From assembly GCF_021440345.1 (NCBI RefSeq), contig NZ_JAKCNS010000047.1:31654-95653 (forward strand): DNA of 64,000 bases, given 5' to 3'. The notes beneath the pieces were generated by a model, which worked only from the letters and a program-made list of their open reading frames with translations, ran no database searches and had not been told where the DNA came from. Position 1 is the first letter of the stretch. Each line of letters starts with the position of its first letter. Shown here in pieces: positions 39,608-48,686 of this stretch. Origin of the DNA: Kluyvera intermedia (GTDB lineage Bacteria; Pseudomonadota; Gammaproteobacteria; Enterobacterales; Enterobacteriaceae). The position numbers were made by a program, and so were the translations under genes.

Positions 39608-40798
39608 ATGAAGCTGACAGCTCGTCAGGTTGAAACTGCAAAACCTAAAGATAAGCCCTACAAACTCGCTGATGGTGGTGGTCTTTACCTGCTGGTTAAT
39701 CCCAACGGTAAAAGATACTGGCGTCTCAAATACCGTTCGCTAGGTAAAGAGAAGCTGCTCGCTATTGGCGTTTACCCCGATGTTTCTTTAGCTGAAGCCA
39801 GAAATAAGCGTGAGGATGCAAAAAGGACATTAGCGGCTGGCAACGATCCTTCTCTTGAACGGAAAATTGAGAAACTTAGTCGTCAACAAGATGCAGAAAA
39901 CTCTTTTGAGGCTATCACGCGGGAGTGGTATCAGCGTCGCTATGACCGCTGGTCTGTCTCCTACCGCGAAGAAATGTTGAGAACCTTTGAAAAGGATGTG
40001 TTCCCTTATATCGGTCACCGGCCAATCAAAGATATCAAACCGATGGAGTTGCTTGCTGTTCTTTCAAAGATAGAAGTTCGAGGAGCAACTGAGAAGGTCC
40101 GTAAGGTTCGCCAGCGTTGTGGAGAGGTCTGGAAGTATGCCGTTGTGACTGGCAGGGCTGAGTACAATCCAGCTCCTGATCTAGCCAGCGCAGTAGCTCC
40201 CCATGAGAAAGAGCACTATGCTTTTTTGACCCAGGATGAATTGCCAGAGTTTCTTCAAACTCTGAACACCTACGCAGGTAGTGTACTTGTTAAAATAGCG
40301 ATGCAATTACTTATTTTGACTGGAGTAAGGCCTGGGGAATTGAGGCAAGCGGAGTGGCAGGAGTTTGATTTTGAGCGGAAGGTTTGGAACGTGCCAGCAG
40401 AGCGCATGAAAATGCGCCGCCCTCATCTGGTTCCGTTATCAAGCCAGGTAATTGACTTGCTTAATCAGCTTAAACCCATGACGGGAGCGGGAACGTTGCT
40501 GTTCCCAGGACGTAATAATCCAAAGAAACCGGTGAGTGATATGGCATTGACTGTGCTGGTCAGGCGTATCGGCTATGCCGGGCGTGTTACGGGGCATGGA
40601 TTCCGCCACACGATGAGTACTATTTTGCATGAGCAGGGATTTAACTCAGCTTGGATCGAGCTACAACTGGCTCACGTCGATAAGAACTCAATTCGTGGAA
40701 CGTATAACCATGCTCAGTATCTAGAGGGAAGGAGGGAGATGATGCAGTGGTATGGCAATCTAATCATTGATTTGAATTCAGCAGTACGGTCAGGCTGA
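39608..40798 (+). CDS. P4-type tyrosine recombinase (island integrase)
   Basis: Site-specific recombinase of 396 residues that presumably inserted the island into tRNA-Gly. An N-terminal DUF4102-type domain (KLADGGGLYLLVNPNGKRYW) is followed by a core-binding domain and the catalytic domain with Arg in TGVRPGELR, His-x-x-Arg in HGFRHTMS, His in LAHVDKNS and Tyr in TYNHAQYL. All catalytic residues are intact. The stop codon TGA at 40796-40798 consists of the first three bases of the adjoining IS3-family element, so the last residues may differ from the ancestral protein. Confidence 0.94.
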   Translation: MKLTARQVETAKPKDKPYKLADGGGLYLLVNPNGKRYWRLKYRSLGKEKLLAIGVYPDVSLAEARNKREDAKRTLAAGNDPSLERKIEKLSRQQDAENSFEAITREWYQRRYDRWSVSYREEMLRTFEKDVFPYIGHRPIKDIKPMELLAVLSKIEVRGATEKVRKVRQRCGEVWKYAVVTGRAEYNPAPDLASAVAPHEKEHYAFLTQDELPEFLQTLNTYAGSVLVKIAMQLLILTGVRPGELRQAEWQEFDFERKVWNVPAERMKMRRPHLVPLSSQVIDLLNQLKPMTGAGTLLFPGRNNPKKPVSDMALTVLVRRIGYAGRVTGHGFRHTMSTILHEQGFNSAWIELQLAHVDKNSIRGTYNHAQYLEGRREMMQWYGNLIIDLNSAVRSG

Positions 40799-40824
40799 CC
40801 TGCCCCCACGATTAGATACAACAC

Positions 40825-41658
40825 TCAGTTAGTAACGTCGGAATCTTCATTCTCAGAATGACCCTTTCTCCAGCCCGCTGCAAATTCAGACGGTGTCTGA
40901 TAATTCAGCGTGGAGTGCGGGCGGCATTCGTTATAATCCTGCCGCCAGTCATTAATAATTTTCCTGGCATGAACGATATCGCTGAACCAGTGCTCATTCA
41001 AACATTCATCGCGAAATCGTCCGTTAAAGCTCTCAATAAATCCGTTCTGCGTTGGCTTGCCCGGCTGGATTAAGCGCAACTCAACACCATGCTCAAAGGC
41101 CCATTGATCCAGTGCACGGCAAGTGAACTCCGGCCCCTGGTCAGTTCTTATCGTCGCCGGATAGCCTCGAAACAGTGCAATGCTGTCCAGAATACGCGTG
41201 ACCTGAACGCCTGAAATCCCACAGGCAACAGTGACCGTCAGGCATTCCTTTGTGAAATCATCGACGCAGGTAAGACACTTGATCCTGCGACCGGTGGAAA
41301 GTGCGTCCATGACGAAATCCATCGACTAGGTCAGATTGGGCGCCGCCGGACGGAGCAGCGGCAGACGTTCTGTTGCCAGCCCTTTACGACGTCTTCTGCG
41401 TTTTACGCCCAGGCCACTGAGGTGATAAAGCCGGTACACGCGCTTATGATTAACATGAAGCCCTTCACGGCGCAGCAACTGCCAAATACGACGGTAGCCA
41501 AAACGCCTGCGCTCCAGTGCCAGCTCAGTGATGCGCCCTGATAAATGCGCATCAGCAGCCGGACGGTGAGCCTCATAGCGGCAGGTCGACAGGGATAAAC
41601 CTGTAAGCCTGCAGGCACGACGTTGCGACAGACCGGTCGCATCACACATCAACATCAC
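40825..41658 (-). pseudogene. IS3-family transposase OrfB, interrupted by an amber codon
   Basis: The DDE integrase-like half of an IS3-family transposase, with HTH_21 region (GYRRIWQLLRREGLHVNHKR) and catalytic Asp, Asp and Glu in [15 protein letters not shown] and [12 protein letters not shown]. An in-frame TAG at 41326-41328 sits in PNLT-stop-SMDFVMD, where relatives have Trp, so one base change (TGG to TAG) explains it. Reading resumes in the same frame. Without suppression the element cannot make active transposase. Confidence 0.85.
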
Positions 41659-41681
41659 GGCTTCCCGCTTCTGGTCTGTCG

Positions 41682-41945
41682 TCAGTACTTTCGCCCAAGA
41701 GCCACCTGAAGCGCCTCTTTATCCAGCATGGCTTCGGCAAGCAGCTTCTTGAGTCTGGTGTTCTCTTCCTCAAGCGACTTCAGGCGCTTAACTTCAGGCA
41801 CCTCCATACCGCCATACTTCTTACGCCAGGTGTAAAACGTGGCATCGGAAATGGCATGCTTGCGGCAGAGTTCACGGGCGGGTACCCCAGCTTCGGCTTC
41901 GCGGAGAATACTGATGATCTGTTCGTCGGAAAAACGCTTCTTCAT
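41682..41945 (-). CDS. IS3-family transposase OrfA
   Basis: Helix-turn-helix DNA-binding subunit of 87 residues (RFSDEQIISILREAEAG, then LCRKHAISDATFYTWRKKYGG) followed by a leucine-zipper-like coiled coil (SLEEENTRLKKLLAEAMLDKEAL). Near its end CGAAAGTACTGA offers a -1 slip at A-AAG that would join it to the OrfB frame, the normal route to the full transposase in this family. Confidence 0.9.
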   Translation of the reverse strand: MKKRFSDEQIISILREAEAGVPARELCRKHAISDATFYTWRKKYGGMEVPEVKRLKSLEEENTRLKKLLAEAMLDKEALQVALGRKY

Positions 41946-42016
41946 GGGGATGTCCTCATGTGGCTTATGAAGACATTACTAACATCGGGGTGTACTAATC
42001 AACGGGGAGCAGGTCA

Positions 42017-42154
42017 ATCACAGAAGGAAAGCAGACAGAGCTGCGCGGCAAAGCAACAAAGGGAGGATATACTGTATGGAAAATGAAATCTGGGCATCCT
42101 ACCCCAATTTATGTGGCGGATTTAGACAAAGCTGTTAGGGAATGTCTAAAATAG
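42017..42154 (+). pseudogene. 3' remnant of an unknown gene truncated by the IS
   Basis: Immediately after the IS right end an open frame of 45 codons runs to TAG at 42152: ITEGKQTELRGKATKGG, then YTVWKMKSGHPTPIYV and ADLDKAVRECLK. The composition is protein-like and there is no start codon at a sensible place. It is probably the C-terminal end of an island gene whose 5' part was lost with the IS event. I do not recognise the family. Confidence 0.55.
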
Positions 42155-42254
42155 CGAAGCCATAGCATAGAATTTTTAATGGCATTATGATCAGGACATA
42201 AAGGACTTCATGCAGGGAAAAAATATCCCAAAAGAAACTGGTCATGTCAGCACA

Positions 42255-42286
42255 CCAAAGGATCCTCGCCGGATCCTTTGGTTTTT
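42255..42286 (+). terminator. Rho-independent terminator
   Basis: CCAAAGGATCC, TCGC loop region, GGATCCTTTGG then TTTTT. A strong 11-base stem with T tract, upstream of the plasmid-like segment in the 328-base gap between 42155 and 42482. Confidence 0.75.
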
Positions 42287-42300
42287 CTCAGCCACAATCG

Positions 42301-42338
42301 CTTAACGTGAGTTTTCGTTCCACTGAGCGTCAGACCCC
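42301..42338 (+). other. 38-base segment matching the ColE1/pMB1 origin flank
   Basis: The stretch from CTTAACGTGAGTTTTCGTTC to AGCGTCAGACCCC is, from memory, identical to the sequence just upstream of the RNA II promoter region in pMB1/ColE1 plasmids. It breaks off at CAGACCCC and continues with unrelated sequence. It appears to be a relic of plasmid DNA carried in the island. Confidence 0.7.
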
Positions 42339-42388
42339 TATAATAATTCCTTTCAGACAGGTACCGGTTAAGTGTAGCTGAGTCAGAC

Positions 42389-42416
42389 AAAAAAGCCCCC
42401 TGACGGGGGGCAAAAA
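42389..42416 (-). terminator. Terminator downstream of silE
   Basis: On the minus strand, TTTTTGCCCCCCGTCAGGGGGC is followed by TTTTTT. The GC stem and T tract read in the silE direction. Confidence 0.75.
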
Positions 42417-42482
42417 TGTAGCAACGTTGTTTCAGGAAAATCTATCAGGGAAAAGGTAACAGCACGGATACTACCGTCGCAT

Positions 42483-42914
42483 TCAGCCTGCATTGATCAT
42501 GCGGCGGTGCGCTTCGGCCATGGCCTGATGTGGGCCGGATTGCCCGTTATTCATGAATTCATGGGCAACCGCTGCTCTTTCATGCTCATTCATCGCCGCG
42601 TAAGACGTTGACGGGACGGTCGTGGATACCGTGTTATTTCCCATCATCTTCTGATGACTTTCCACCATTTTCTGGTGCGCATCCGCCGAGCCGTTCGTCA
42701 TGGTTTCATGAGCAATAATGGCCTGTTCATGCTGGTCCATACCGGTCATACGAGGAGCAGTCCCCTGGATCCCGACAGGAGCCGCAGCAGACTGCATCTG
42801 GTGAGCAGGAGCCTGTGCATTGTTGACGCGATCATGGATATTCACGGTTTCAGTGGCCCAGGCCGATGAAATTAAACCAAAGCCCAGCAAAGATGCTAAT
42901 ACGATATTTTTCAT
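42483..42914 (-). CDS. silE: Periplasmic silver-binding protein SilE
   Basis: Secreted sponge protein binding several Ag(I) ions through His and Met residues. It has 143 residues. The signal peptide ends SSAWA before TETVNIHD. The mature part has repeats of the type MNEHERAAVAHEFMNNGQSG with many HxxM-like pairs (HQKMVESHQKMM, HRRM). ATG 42914 follows GGAGAG; an open frame continues upstream but is not part of the protein. Divergent-type operator at 43135. Homologous to PcoE (63337) and the copy at 56238. Confidence 0.95.
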   Translation of the reverse strand: MKNIVLASLLGFGLISSAWATETVNIHDRVNNAQAPAHQMQSAAAPVGIQGTAPRMTGMDQHEQAIIAHETMTNGSADAHQKMVESHQKMMGNNTVSTTVPSTSYAAMNEHERAAVAHEFMNNGQSGPHQAMAEAHRRMINAG

Positions 42915-43134
42915 GATAACTCTCCATTTCTGAATTAGTGATGTCCGGGGAAGTACAACCGGTGTTTTCAGTTCCATAACTGAAACAAGTTCGGCAGCGT
43001 TTATTTCTCCGGAAGAGGGCTGGATATTCATTTCCTGGCGTACTCTGACGCCGGGTATTGATGAAGCAATCCAGCCTTCCTGATAAGTTGCACTAATTAT
43101 ATCGAATGGCTTCTGTTTGCTGCATGACAGGCTA

Positions 43135-43150
43135 ATGACATCTTTGTCAT
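43135..43150 (-). promoter_or_regulatory. SilR/CusR-type box upstream of silE
   Basis: ATGACA-TCTT-TGTCAT, a perfect 6-4-6 palindrome matching the CusR copper box (ATGACAANNTTGTCAT) in the silE promoter region. Confidence 0.75.
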
Positions 43151-43164
43151 TTACATCTTTATTT

Positions 43165-44640
43165 TCAGCATTGGGTTTCCGGGATCATTTTCTCCAGTCT
43201 GGGCACGGATAAGATAAAACGCGTGGAGCGTACGTCTGATTCCACCTGCACTCTTCCGTGATGTGCTTCCACGATTGACTTCACAATCGCAAGGCCGATG
43301 CCGCTGCCTTCTCCTTTTCGTTGTCTGGATGGATCCACCCGATAAAAACGGTCAAACAGCCTTGATAAATGTTCTTCAGGGATCGGTTTCCCTGGATTTT
43401 CAATCACAAGGTCAAAAAAGCTCTCCTGCTTTCTTATTGAGACGGTGATGGCCTGTCCCTCCGGGGTATAACGCAGGGCATTGGATAACAGATTATTGAT
43501 CGCTCTTCTGAACATTTGTGGATCTCCCTCAACCAGGCAGGGCATCCCGTTAAATTTGAGCGTGATATTGCGTTCTTCGGCCCAGGCTTCGAAAAACTCG
43601 AAGACTTTCATGACTTCTGCTCTGAGGTCAAAACGGACCCTGTCAGGTATAAGCTGGTTATTGTCCGCCTGTGCCAGAAACAGCATGTCGCTGACCATTT
43701 TGGTCATCCGGTTATACTCTTCAAGACTGGAGTAGAGGACATCCTCAAGTTCCTTCTGGGTTCGATCCTGACTCAGTGCGATTTCAGTCTGCGTCACCAG
43801 ATTGGTGATGGGCGTTCTGATCTCATGCGCGATATCGGCAGAGAAATTGGCCTGGCGGGTAAAGACGTCCTCAATCTTTCCAATCATATGATTGAACGAG
43901 ATAACCAGTTGCTCCAGCTCAATGGGAACGCGTGTCGGTTCCAGCCGCGCATCAAGATTCTCGGAGGTGATGTTTTTAATGGCATTGCTGACATTACGAA
44001 GGGGCAGGTGCCCCTGACGGACAGCGATGCGAATGATCAGAACAATCAGCAGGCTTATCACGACGGCGATCGCAATCAGATTTTTTTTCAGCGCATCGAG
44101 GTAATGGAGATGGAAATTAATGGAGAGGCCAGTCAGCATGACATAATTCTGCTGTTTGCCCTGAAATATCGCCTGGCCAGAGGAGGCGATAATCCGGTAT
44201 GTTTCCATCTTCATTTCAGACCCGGTATCCATCGGTCTCGCAGGATCCTCCACCGTCCAGAGAAAGACATCCCGTGCGCGGCTGTGCTCGCTAAAATCTG
44301 CGGAATTCACGGCCGGGTGTAGTGCCGCCCCCTGCGCTGAACTAAAGAGCACTTCCCCCCTGGGATTGAGGAGCAAAAGGGCAACGTTGCGGTAGCTGGC
44401 AATCGACTCCTTTATTTTGCTTACTTTTTTTTCATCCGGATCCACCGGGGACTGCAGTATACGGTTCAGGGTAGTGCTGATTTGTTGAAGATCGCTGACA
44501 TCCTGCTCGGCAAAATGATTTTCAACAGAATGCAGCATAAACCAGGTGAAGGCGATAAAAGCCAGTATCGTGGACAGGCTGATAAAAAAGGTCAGCCGCA
44601 GGGCGAGTGAGAAAGGGCGCCTGGAAGGTTTGCTATGCAT
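43165..44640 (-). CDS. silS: Silver-responsive sensor histidine kinase SilS
   Basis: Membrane kinase of 491 residues sensing periplasmic Ag(I) or Cu(I) and phosphorylating SilR. It has two membrane helices (about residues 11-33 and 187-207) around a periplasmic sensor domain, a HAMP region, the phospho-acceptor His in [15 protein letters not shown], an N box in [10 protein letters not shown] and a G box [13 protein letters not shown]. The start overlaps silR by 8 bases, forming the silRS operon transcribed away from silC. Closest relative CusS. Confidence 0.96.
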   Translation of the reverse strand: MHSKPSRRPFSLALRLTFFISLSTILAFIAFTWFMLHSVENHFAEQDVSDLQQISTTLNRILQSPVDPDEKKVSKIKESIASYRNVALLLLNPRGEVLFSSAQGAALHPAVNSADFSEHSRARDVFLWTVEDPARPMDTGSEMKMETYRIIASSGQAIFQGKQQNYVMLTGLSINFHLHYLDALKKNLIAIAVVISLLIVLIIRIAVRQGHLPLRNVSNAIKNITSENLDARLEPTRVPIELEQLVISFNHMIGKIEDVFTRQANFSADIAHEIRTPITNLVTQTEIALSQDRTQKELEDVLYSSLEEYNRMTKMVSDMLFLAQADNNQLIPDRVRFDLRAEVMKVFEFFEAWAEERNITLKFNGMPCLVEGDPQMFRRAINNLLSNALRYTPEGQAITVSIRKQESFFDLVIENPGKPIPEEHLSRLFDRFYRVDPSRQRKGEGSGIGLAIVKSIVEAHHGRVQVESDVRSTRFILSVPRLEKMIPETQC

Positions 44641-45313
44641 CCGGGGCCTCCAGCATATAGCCCACGCCCCGGACAGTCTGGATCAGCTTTGTCCCGTAAT
44701 CGTTGTCTATTTTAGCGCGGAGTCGCTTTACGGCGACATCAATCGCGTTAGTGTCGCTGTCAAAATTCATGTCCCAGACCTGAGAGGCAATCAGGGAACG
44801 GGGAAGAACCTCGCCCTGATGGCGAATGAAAAATTCCAGCAGGCTGAACTCTTTACTGGTGAGCACAATGCGGTTTCCGGCGCGACTGACTTTTCTGGAT
44901 ACGAGATCCATCGAGAGATCAGCCACCCTAAACTGGCTTTCCGTGATCATCGCGTTTCCCCGCCTCAGAAGGGTTCTCACCCGGGCCAGCAGTTCGGCAA
45001 ACGCAAAGGGTTTAACCAGATAATCGTCCGCACCCAGTTCCAGTCCTTTGACCCTGTGTTCGATCGTGCCGAGGGCCGTCAGTAGTAAGACCGGCATACC
45101 CTTTCCGGCAGTGCGCAGCATGCGGATGATATCCCAGCCGTTCACATCAGGCAGCATGATGTCCAGAATGACTAAATCATACTCGGCTGTCATGGCGAGA
45201 TGATATCCGGTAAGACCATTATCAGCGTGATCCACTACGAACCCTGCCTCTGTAAGCCCTTTGCTGAGATATTCACCTGTTTTAATTTCGTCTTCGACGA
45301 TCAATATTTTCAT
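44633..45313 (-). CDS. silR: Response regulator SilR
   Basis: OmpR-family regulator of 226 residues. The phosphorylated Asp lies in [15 protein letters not shown] near residue 51, the receiver Lys in DDYLVKPF, and the winged helix at the C-terminus ends VRGVGYML. It should bind the TGACA-type palindrome between silR and silC (45384) and at silE (43135). Divergent from silC across 189 bases. Confidence 0.96.
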   Translation of the reverse strand: MKILIVEDEIKTGEYLSKGLTEAGFVVDHADNGLTGYHLAMTAEYDLVILDIMLPDVNGWDIIRMLRTAGKGMPVLLLTALGTIEHRVKGLELGADDYLVKPFAFAELLARVRTLLRRGNAMITESQFRVADLSMDLVSRKVSRAGNRIVLTSKEFSLLEFFIRHQGEVLPRSLIASQVWDMNFDSDTNAIDVAVKRLRAKIDNDYGTKLIQTVRGVGYMLEAPDA

Positions 45314-45383
45314 CTTGCTCCCCGTCTGGCTGCTAATGTCATTCTATTGCGCACACGATCGTAATCAACGAATTACCGTAAAA

Positions 45384-45399
45384 ATGACAACATTGTCAT
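45384..45399. promoter_or_regulatory. SilR/CusR-type box between silR and silC
   Basis: ATGACAACATTGTCAT is a perfect palindrome fitting the CusR copper box exactly. It lies in the divergent silR/silC intergenic region and can serve both promoters. Confidence 0.85.
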
Positions 45400-45502
45400 T
45401 ATTCTGTCACCCGACAAACAGAGTGCATTCTGTAAAGTAACCCTGGTAATACTCTGAACTTCATTTGAACCATTTACCAGGTCTGCCTGGACGAGAAGCA
45501 AT

Positions 45503-46888
45503 ATGTTCAAATTAAAACTACTCAGCATCAGCACAATCTTCATTCTGGCTGGTTGTGTCTCTCTGGCGCCTGAATATCAGCGTCCGGCAGCACCGGTACC
45601 CCAGCAGTTTTCACTGTCCCGTAACAGCCTGACGCCAGCGGTGAATGGCTATCAGGATACGGGCTGGCGTAACTTTTTTGTCGATCCCCAGGTCACCCGG
45701 CTGATTACTGAAGCCCTGACTAATAACCGTGATTTGAGAATGGCTGCACTGAAGGTTGAAGAGGCCCGGGCCCAGTTCAACGTCACGGATGCAGATCGTT
45801 ATCCCCAGCTGAATGCCTCATCCGGGATCACATACAGCGGTGGTCTGAAAGGTGACAAGCCGACCACACAGGAGTACGACGCAGGTCTGGAGTTCAGTTA
45901 TGAGCTCGATTTTTTCGGCAAACTTAAGAACATGAGTGATGCTGATCGCCAGAACTACTTTGCCAGCGAAGAAGCCCGTCGGGCCGTACACATCCTGCTG
46001 GTATCCAACGTTTCACAAAGCTATTTCAGCCAGCAACTGGCGTACGAACAACTTCGTATTGCGCGGGAAACGCTGAAAAATTATCAACAGTCCTATGCTT
46101 TCGTTGAGCAGCAGCTCGTGACCGGGAGTACGAACGTTCTGGCACTTGAACAGGCGCGAGGACAAATCGAAAGTACCCGCGCCGAAATAGCCAAACGAGA
46201 AGGCGATCTGGCTCAGGCAAACAATGCCCTGCAACTGGTGCTGGGAACGTACCGCGCACTTCCGTCAGAAAAAGGGATGAAAGGCGGGGAGATAGCCCCA
46301 GTAAAATTGCCACCAAATCTGTCTTCACAAATTTTGCTGCAGCGACCGGATATTATGGAAGCGGAATATCAGCTGAAAGCGGCTGATGCCAATATTGGCG
46401 CAGCGCGAGCGGCCTTTTTCCCCTCAATTACCCTGACCAGTGGTCTTTCCGCAAGCAGTACGGAGCTGTCCAGCCTGTTTACGTCAGGAAGTGGAATGTG
46501 GAATTTTATCCCTAAAATTGAAATTCCTATATTTAATGCTGGCAGGAATAAAGCCAATCTGAAGCTGGCTGAAATTCGCCAGCAACAGTCGGTGGTTAAT
46601 TACGAACAAAAAATTCAGTCAGCCTTTAAGGATGTTTCCGACACGCTTGCGCTGCGCGACAGCCTTAGCCAGCAACTTGAGTCACAGCAGCGTTATCTTG
46701 ATTCACTTCAGATAACTCTCCAGCGTGCCAGAGGATTATATTCCAGTGGTGCTGTCAGTTACATTGAAGTGCTGGATGCAGAGCGTTCTCTCTTCGCTAC
46801 GCAGCAAACCATTCTCGATCTTACCTATTCCCGGCAGGTTAACGAAATTAATCTGTTTACCGCACTGGGTGGCGGTTGGGTAGAGTAA
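45503..46888 (+). CDS. silC: Silver efflux outer-membrane channel SilC
   Basis: TolC-like outer-membrane factor of the SilCBA tripartite pump, 461 residues, relative of CusC. The lipobox is LAGCVS after the hydrophobic N-terminus (FKLKLLSISTIFI). Two outer-membrane efflux repeats cover the rest. The silCFBA genes follow on the same strand with gaps of 28, 113 and 10 bases. Confidence 0.95.
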   Translation: MFKLKLLSISTIFILAGCVSLAPEYQRPAAPVPQQFSLSRNSLTPAVNGYQDTGWRNFFVDPQVTRLITEALTNNRDLRMAALKVEEARAQFNVTDADRYPQLNASSGITYSGGLKGDKPTTQEYDAGLEFSYELDFFGKLKNMSDADRQNYFASEEARRAVHILLVSNVSQSYFSQQLAYEQLRIARETLKNYQQSYAFVEQQLVTGSTNVLALEQARGQIESTRAEIAKREGDLAQANNALQLVLGTYRALPSEKGMKGGEIAPVKLPPNLSSQILLQRPDIMEAEYQLKAADANIGAARAAFFPSITLTSGLSASSTELSSLFTSGSGMWNFIPKIEIPIFNAGRNKANLKLAEIRQQQSVVNYEQKIQSAFKDVSDTLALRDSLSQQLESQQRYLDSLQITLQRARGLYSSGAVSYIEVLDAERSLFATQQTILDLTYSRQVNEINLFTALGGGWVE

Positions 46889-46916
46889 ATTTATTTCATT
46901 AATCAGGAAATTTAAA

Positions 46917-47270
46917 ATGCGTAATTCACTTAAAGCCGTTTTATTTGGTGCCTTCTCTGTCATGTTTTCTGCCGGTCTTCATGCTGAAACACATCAGCAT
47001 GGCGATATGAATACTGCCAGTGATGCTTCGGTACAGCAGGTTATCAAGGGCACCGGTGTCGTTAAAGAAATTGATATAAATAGTAAAAAGATCACCATTT
47101 CGCACGAAGCAATCCCTGCGGTGGGCTGGCCTGCAATGACCATGCGCTTCACTTTTGTTAATGCAGACGACGCTATCAATGCCCTGAAAACCGGCAACCA
47201 TGTCGATTTCTCGTTTATTCAGCAGGGTAATATTTCTTTACTTAAAAGCATTAACGTGACGCAGTCCTGA
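46917..47270 (+). CDS. silF: Periplasmic metallochaperone SilF (CusF-like)
   Basis: Small OB-fold metallochaperone that passes Ag(I)/Cu(I) to SilB. It has 117 residues with a signal peptide ending SAGLHA. The metal ligands of CusF are visible: Trp and two Met in GWPAMTMRF, plus a His in ITISHEAIP. Located between silC and silB as cusF is in the cus operon. Confidence 0.95.
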   Translation: MRNSLKAVLFGAFSVMFSAGLHAETHQHGDMNTASDASVQQVIKGTGVVKEIDINSKKITISHEAIPAVGWPAMTMRFTFVNADDAINALKTGNHVDFSFIQQGNISLLKSINVTQS

Positions 47271-47383
47271 TTGGCTGTCCGGAGCGATTACATCCTGTGC
47301 GCCTGTACATTCACATAGGTATATGTGTGAGTTAACCGTCAGGTGCATATGCCAGGTGTTTTGATTTTTTAGCGGAAAATTGT

Positions 47384-48676
47384 ATGGCTTCTTTAAAGAT
47401 AAAATATGCTGCAATAATTATCAGCAGCCTCATAGCAGGGGGGCTGATATCGGTTACTGCCTGGCAGTATGTAAACTCAGCACAAAAGACAGAAAAAACA
47501 GAACAAAAGGCACCGGAACGAAAGGTGCTTTTCTGGTATGACCCAATGAAACCGGATACCAAATTTGATAAACCCGGAAAATCGCCCTTTATGGATATGG
47601 ACCTGGTGCCAAAATATGCTGATGACAGTGGCGATAAAAGCAGTGGCGGGATCCGTATCGACCCAACCCAGGTTCAGAATCTGGGATTAAAAACGCAAAA
47701 AGTCACGCGAGGAATGCTGAATTATTCTCAGACAATCCCGGCTAATGTCAGCTATAACGAGTATCAGTTTGTTATTGTGCAGGCGCGTTCTGACGGGTTT
47801 GTCGAAAAAGTCTACCCCATGACGATTGGCGATCATGTGAAGAAGGGGACGCCACTTATCGATATTACCATTCCGGACTGGGTGGAAGCACAGAGTGAAT
47901 TCCTTCTGTTATCCAGCACCGGTGGTACTTCCACGCAAATTAAAGGCGTTCTGGAACGGCTTCGCCTGGCAGGTATGCCGGAAGAGGATATTCAGAGACT
48001 GCGTTCTACCCGGAGCATTCAGACCCGTTTTACCATTAAAGCACCTATTGATGGTGTCATTACTGCATTTGACCTGCGCACCGGCATGAATATTTCGAAA
48101 GATAAGGTGGTGGCTCAGATTCAGGGAATGGACCCGGTCTGGATCAGCGCTGCAGTGCCAGAATCTATCGCCTATCTGCTGAAAGATACGTCGCAGTTTG
48201 AAATTTCGGTACCGGCTTATCCGGATAAAACATTCCATGTCGAAAAATGGAATATTCTTCCCAGCGTGGATCAGACAACCCGTACGCTTCAGGTCCGTCT
48301 CCAGGTTTCTAATAAGGATGAGTTTCTCAAGCCGGGCATGAATGCCTATCTGAAACTGAATACCAGAAGCCAGGAGATGCTGCTGATACCAAGCCAGGCC
48401 GTTATCGATACCGGCAAAGAACAGCGCGTGATTACTGTTGATGATGAAGGCAAGTTTGTGCCGAAACAGATCCACGTTCTGCATGAGTCACAGCAACAGT
48501 CCGGCATCGGCTCCGGCCTGAATGAAGGCGATACCGTGGTGGTCAGTGGCCTGTTCCTCATTGACTCTGAAGCCAATATTACGGGCGCACTGGAACGTAT
48601 GCGCCACCCTGAAAAAACAGAAAGCAGTATGCCAGCAATGTCTGACCAGCCTGTAAATATGCATTCAGGGCACTGA
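47384..48676 (+). CDS. silB: Silver efflux periplasmic adaptor SilB
   Basis: Membrane-fusion protein of the SilCBA pump, 430 residues, relative of CusB. An N-terminal membrane anchor ([17 protein letters not shown]) is followed by a heavy-metal-binding motif ([12 protein letters not shown] and [12 protein letters not shown]) with the methionines that take metal from SilF, then HlyD-type lipoyl and beta-barrel domains. A Met/His tail ([17 protein letters not shown]) may add metal ligands. Confidence 0.95.
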   Translation: MASLKIKYAAIIISSLIAGGLISVTAWQYVNSAQKTEKTEQKAPERKVLFWYDPMKPDTKFDKPGKSPFMDMDLVPKYADDSGDKSSGGIRIDPTQVQNLGLKTQKVTRGMLNYSQTIPANVSYNEYQFVIVQARSDGFVEKVYPMTIGDHVKKGTPLIDITIPDWVEAQSEFLLLSSTGGTSTQIKGVLERLRLAGMPEEDIQRLRSTRSIQTRFTIKAPIDGVITAFDLRTGMNISKDKVVAQIQGMDPVWISAAVPESIAYLLKDTSQFEISVPAYPDKTFHVEKWNILPSVDQTTRTLQVRLQVSNKDEFLKPGMNAYLKLNTRSQEMLLIPSQAVIDTGKEQRVITVDDEGKFVPKQIHVLHESQQQSGIGSGLNEGDTVVVSGLFLIDSEANITGALERMRHPEKTESSMPAMSDQPVNMHSGH

Positions 48677-48686
48677 GGAGACGACG

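Larger units (their letters stand above)
40796..42016 (-). mobile_element. IS3-family insertion sequence, about 1221 bp
   Basis: Terminal inverted repeats are visible: TGACCTGCCCCCACGATTAG at the left end, and at the right end the complement of TGACCTGCTCCCCGTTGATT, with TG...CA termini as in IS3 elements. It encodes OrfA and an OrfB with DDE residues in the -1 frameshift layout. The 4 bases flanking each side (AGGC, ATCA) do not match, so no target duplication remains. The length is like IS1222, but I cannot confirm the name. Confidence 0.88.

Noticed and set aside
40791..42020. Target-site duplication around the IS3-family element
   Set aside because: The flanks AGGC and ATCA, or any 3-4 base window around the ends, do not match, so no duplication can be claimed.
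45314..45502. Second copper box in the silR/silC region (CTGTCACCCGACAAACAG)
   Set aside because: Its arms are imperfect and the spacing differs from the clear box at 45384.
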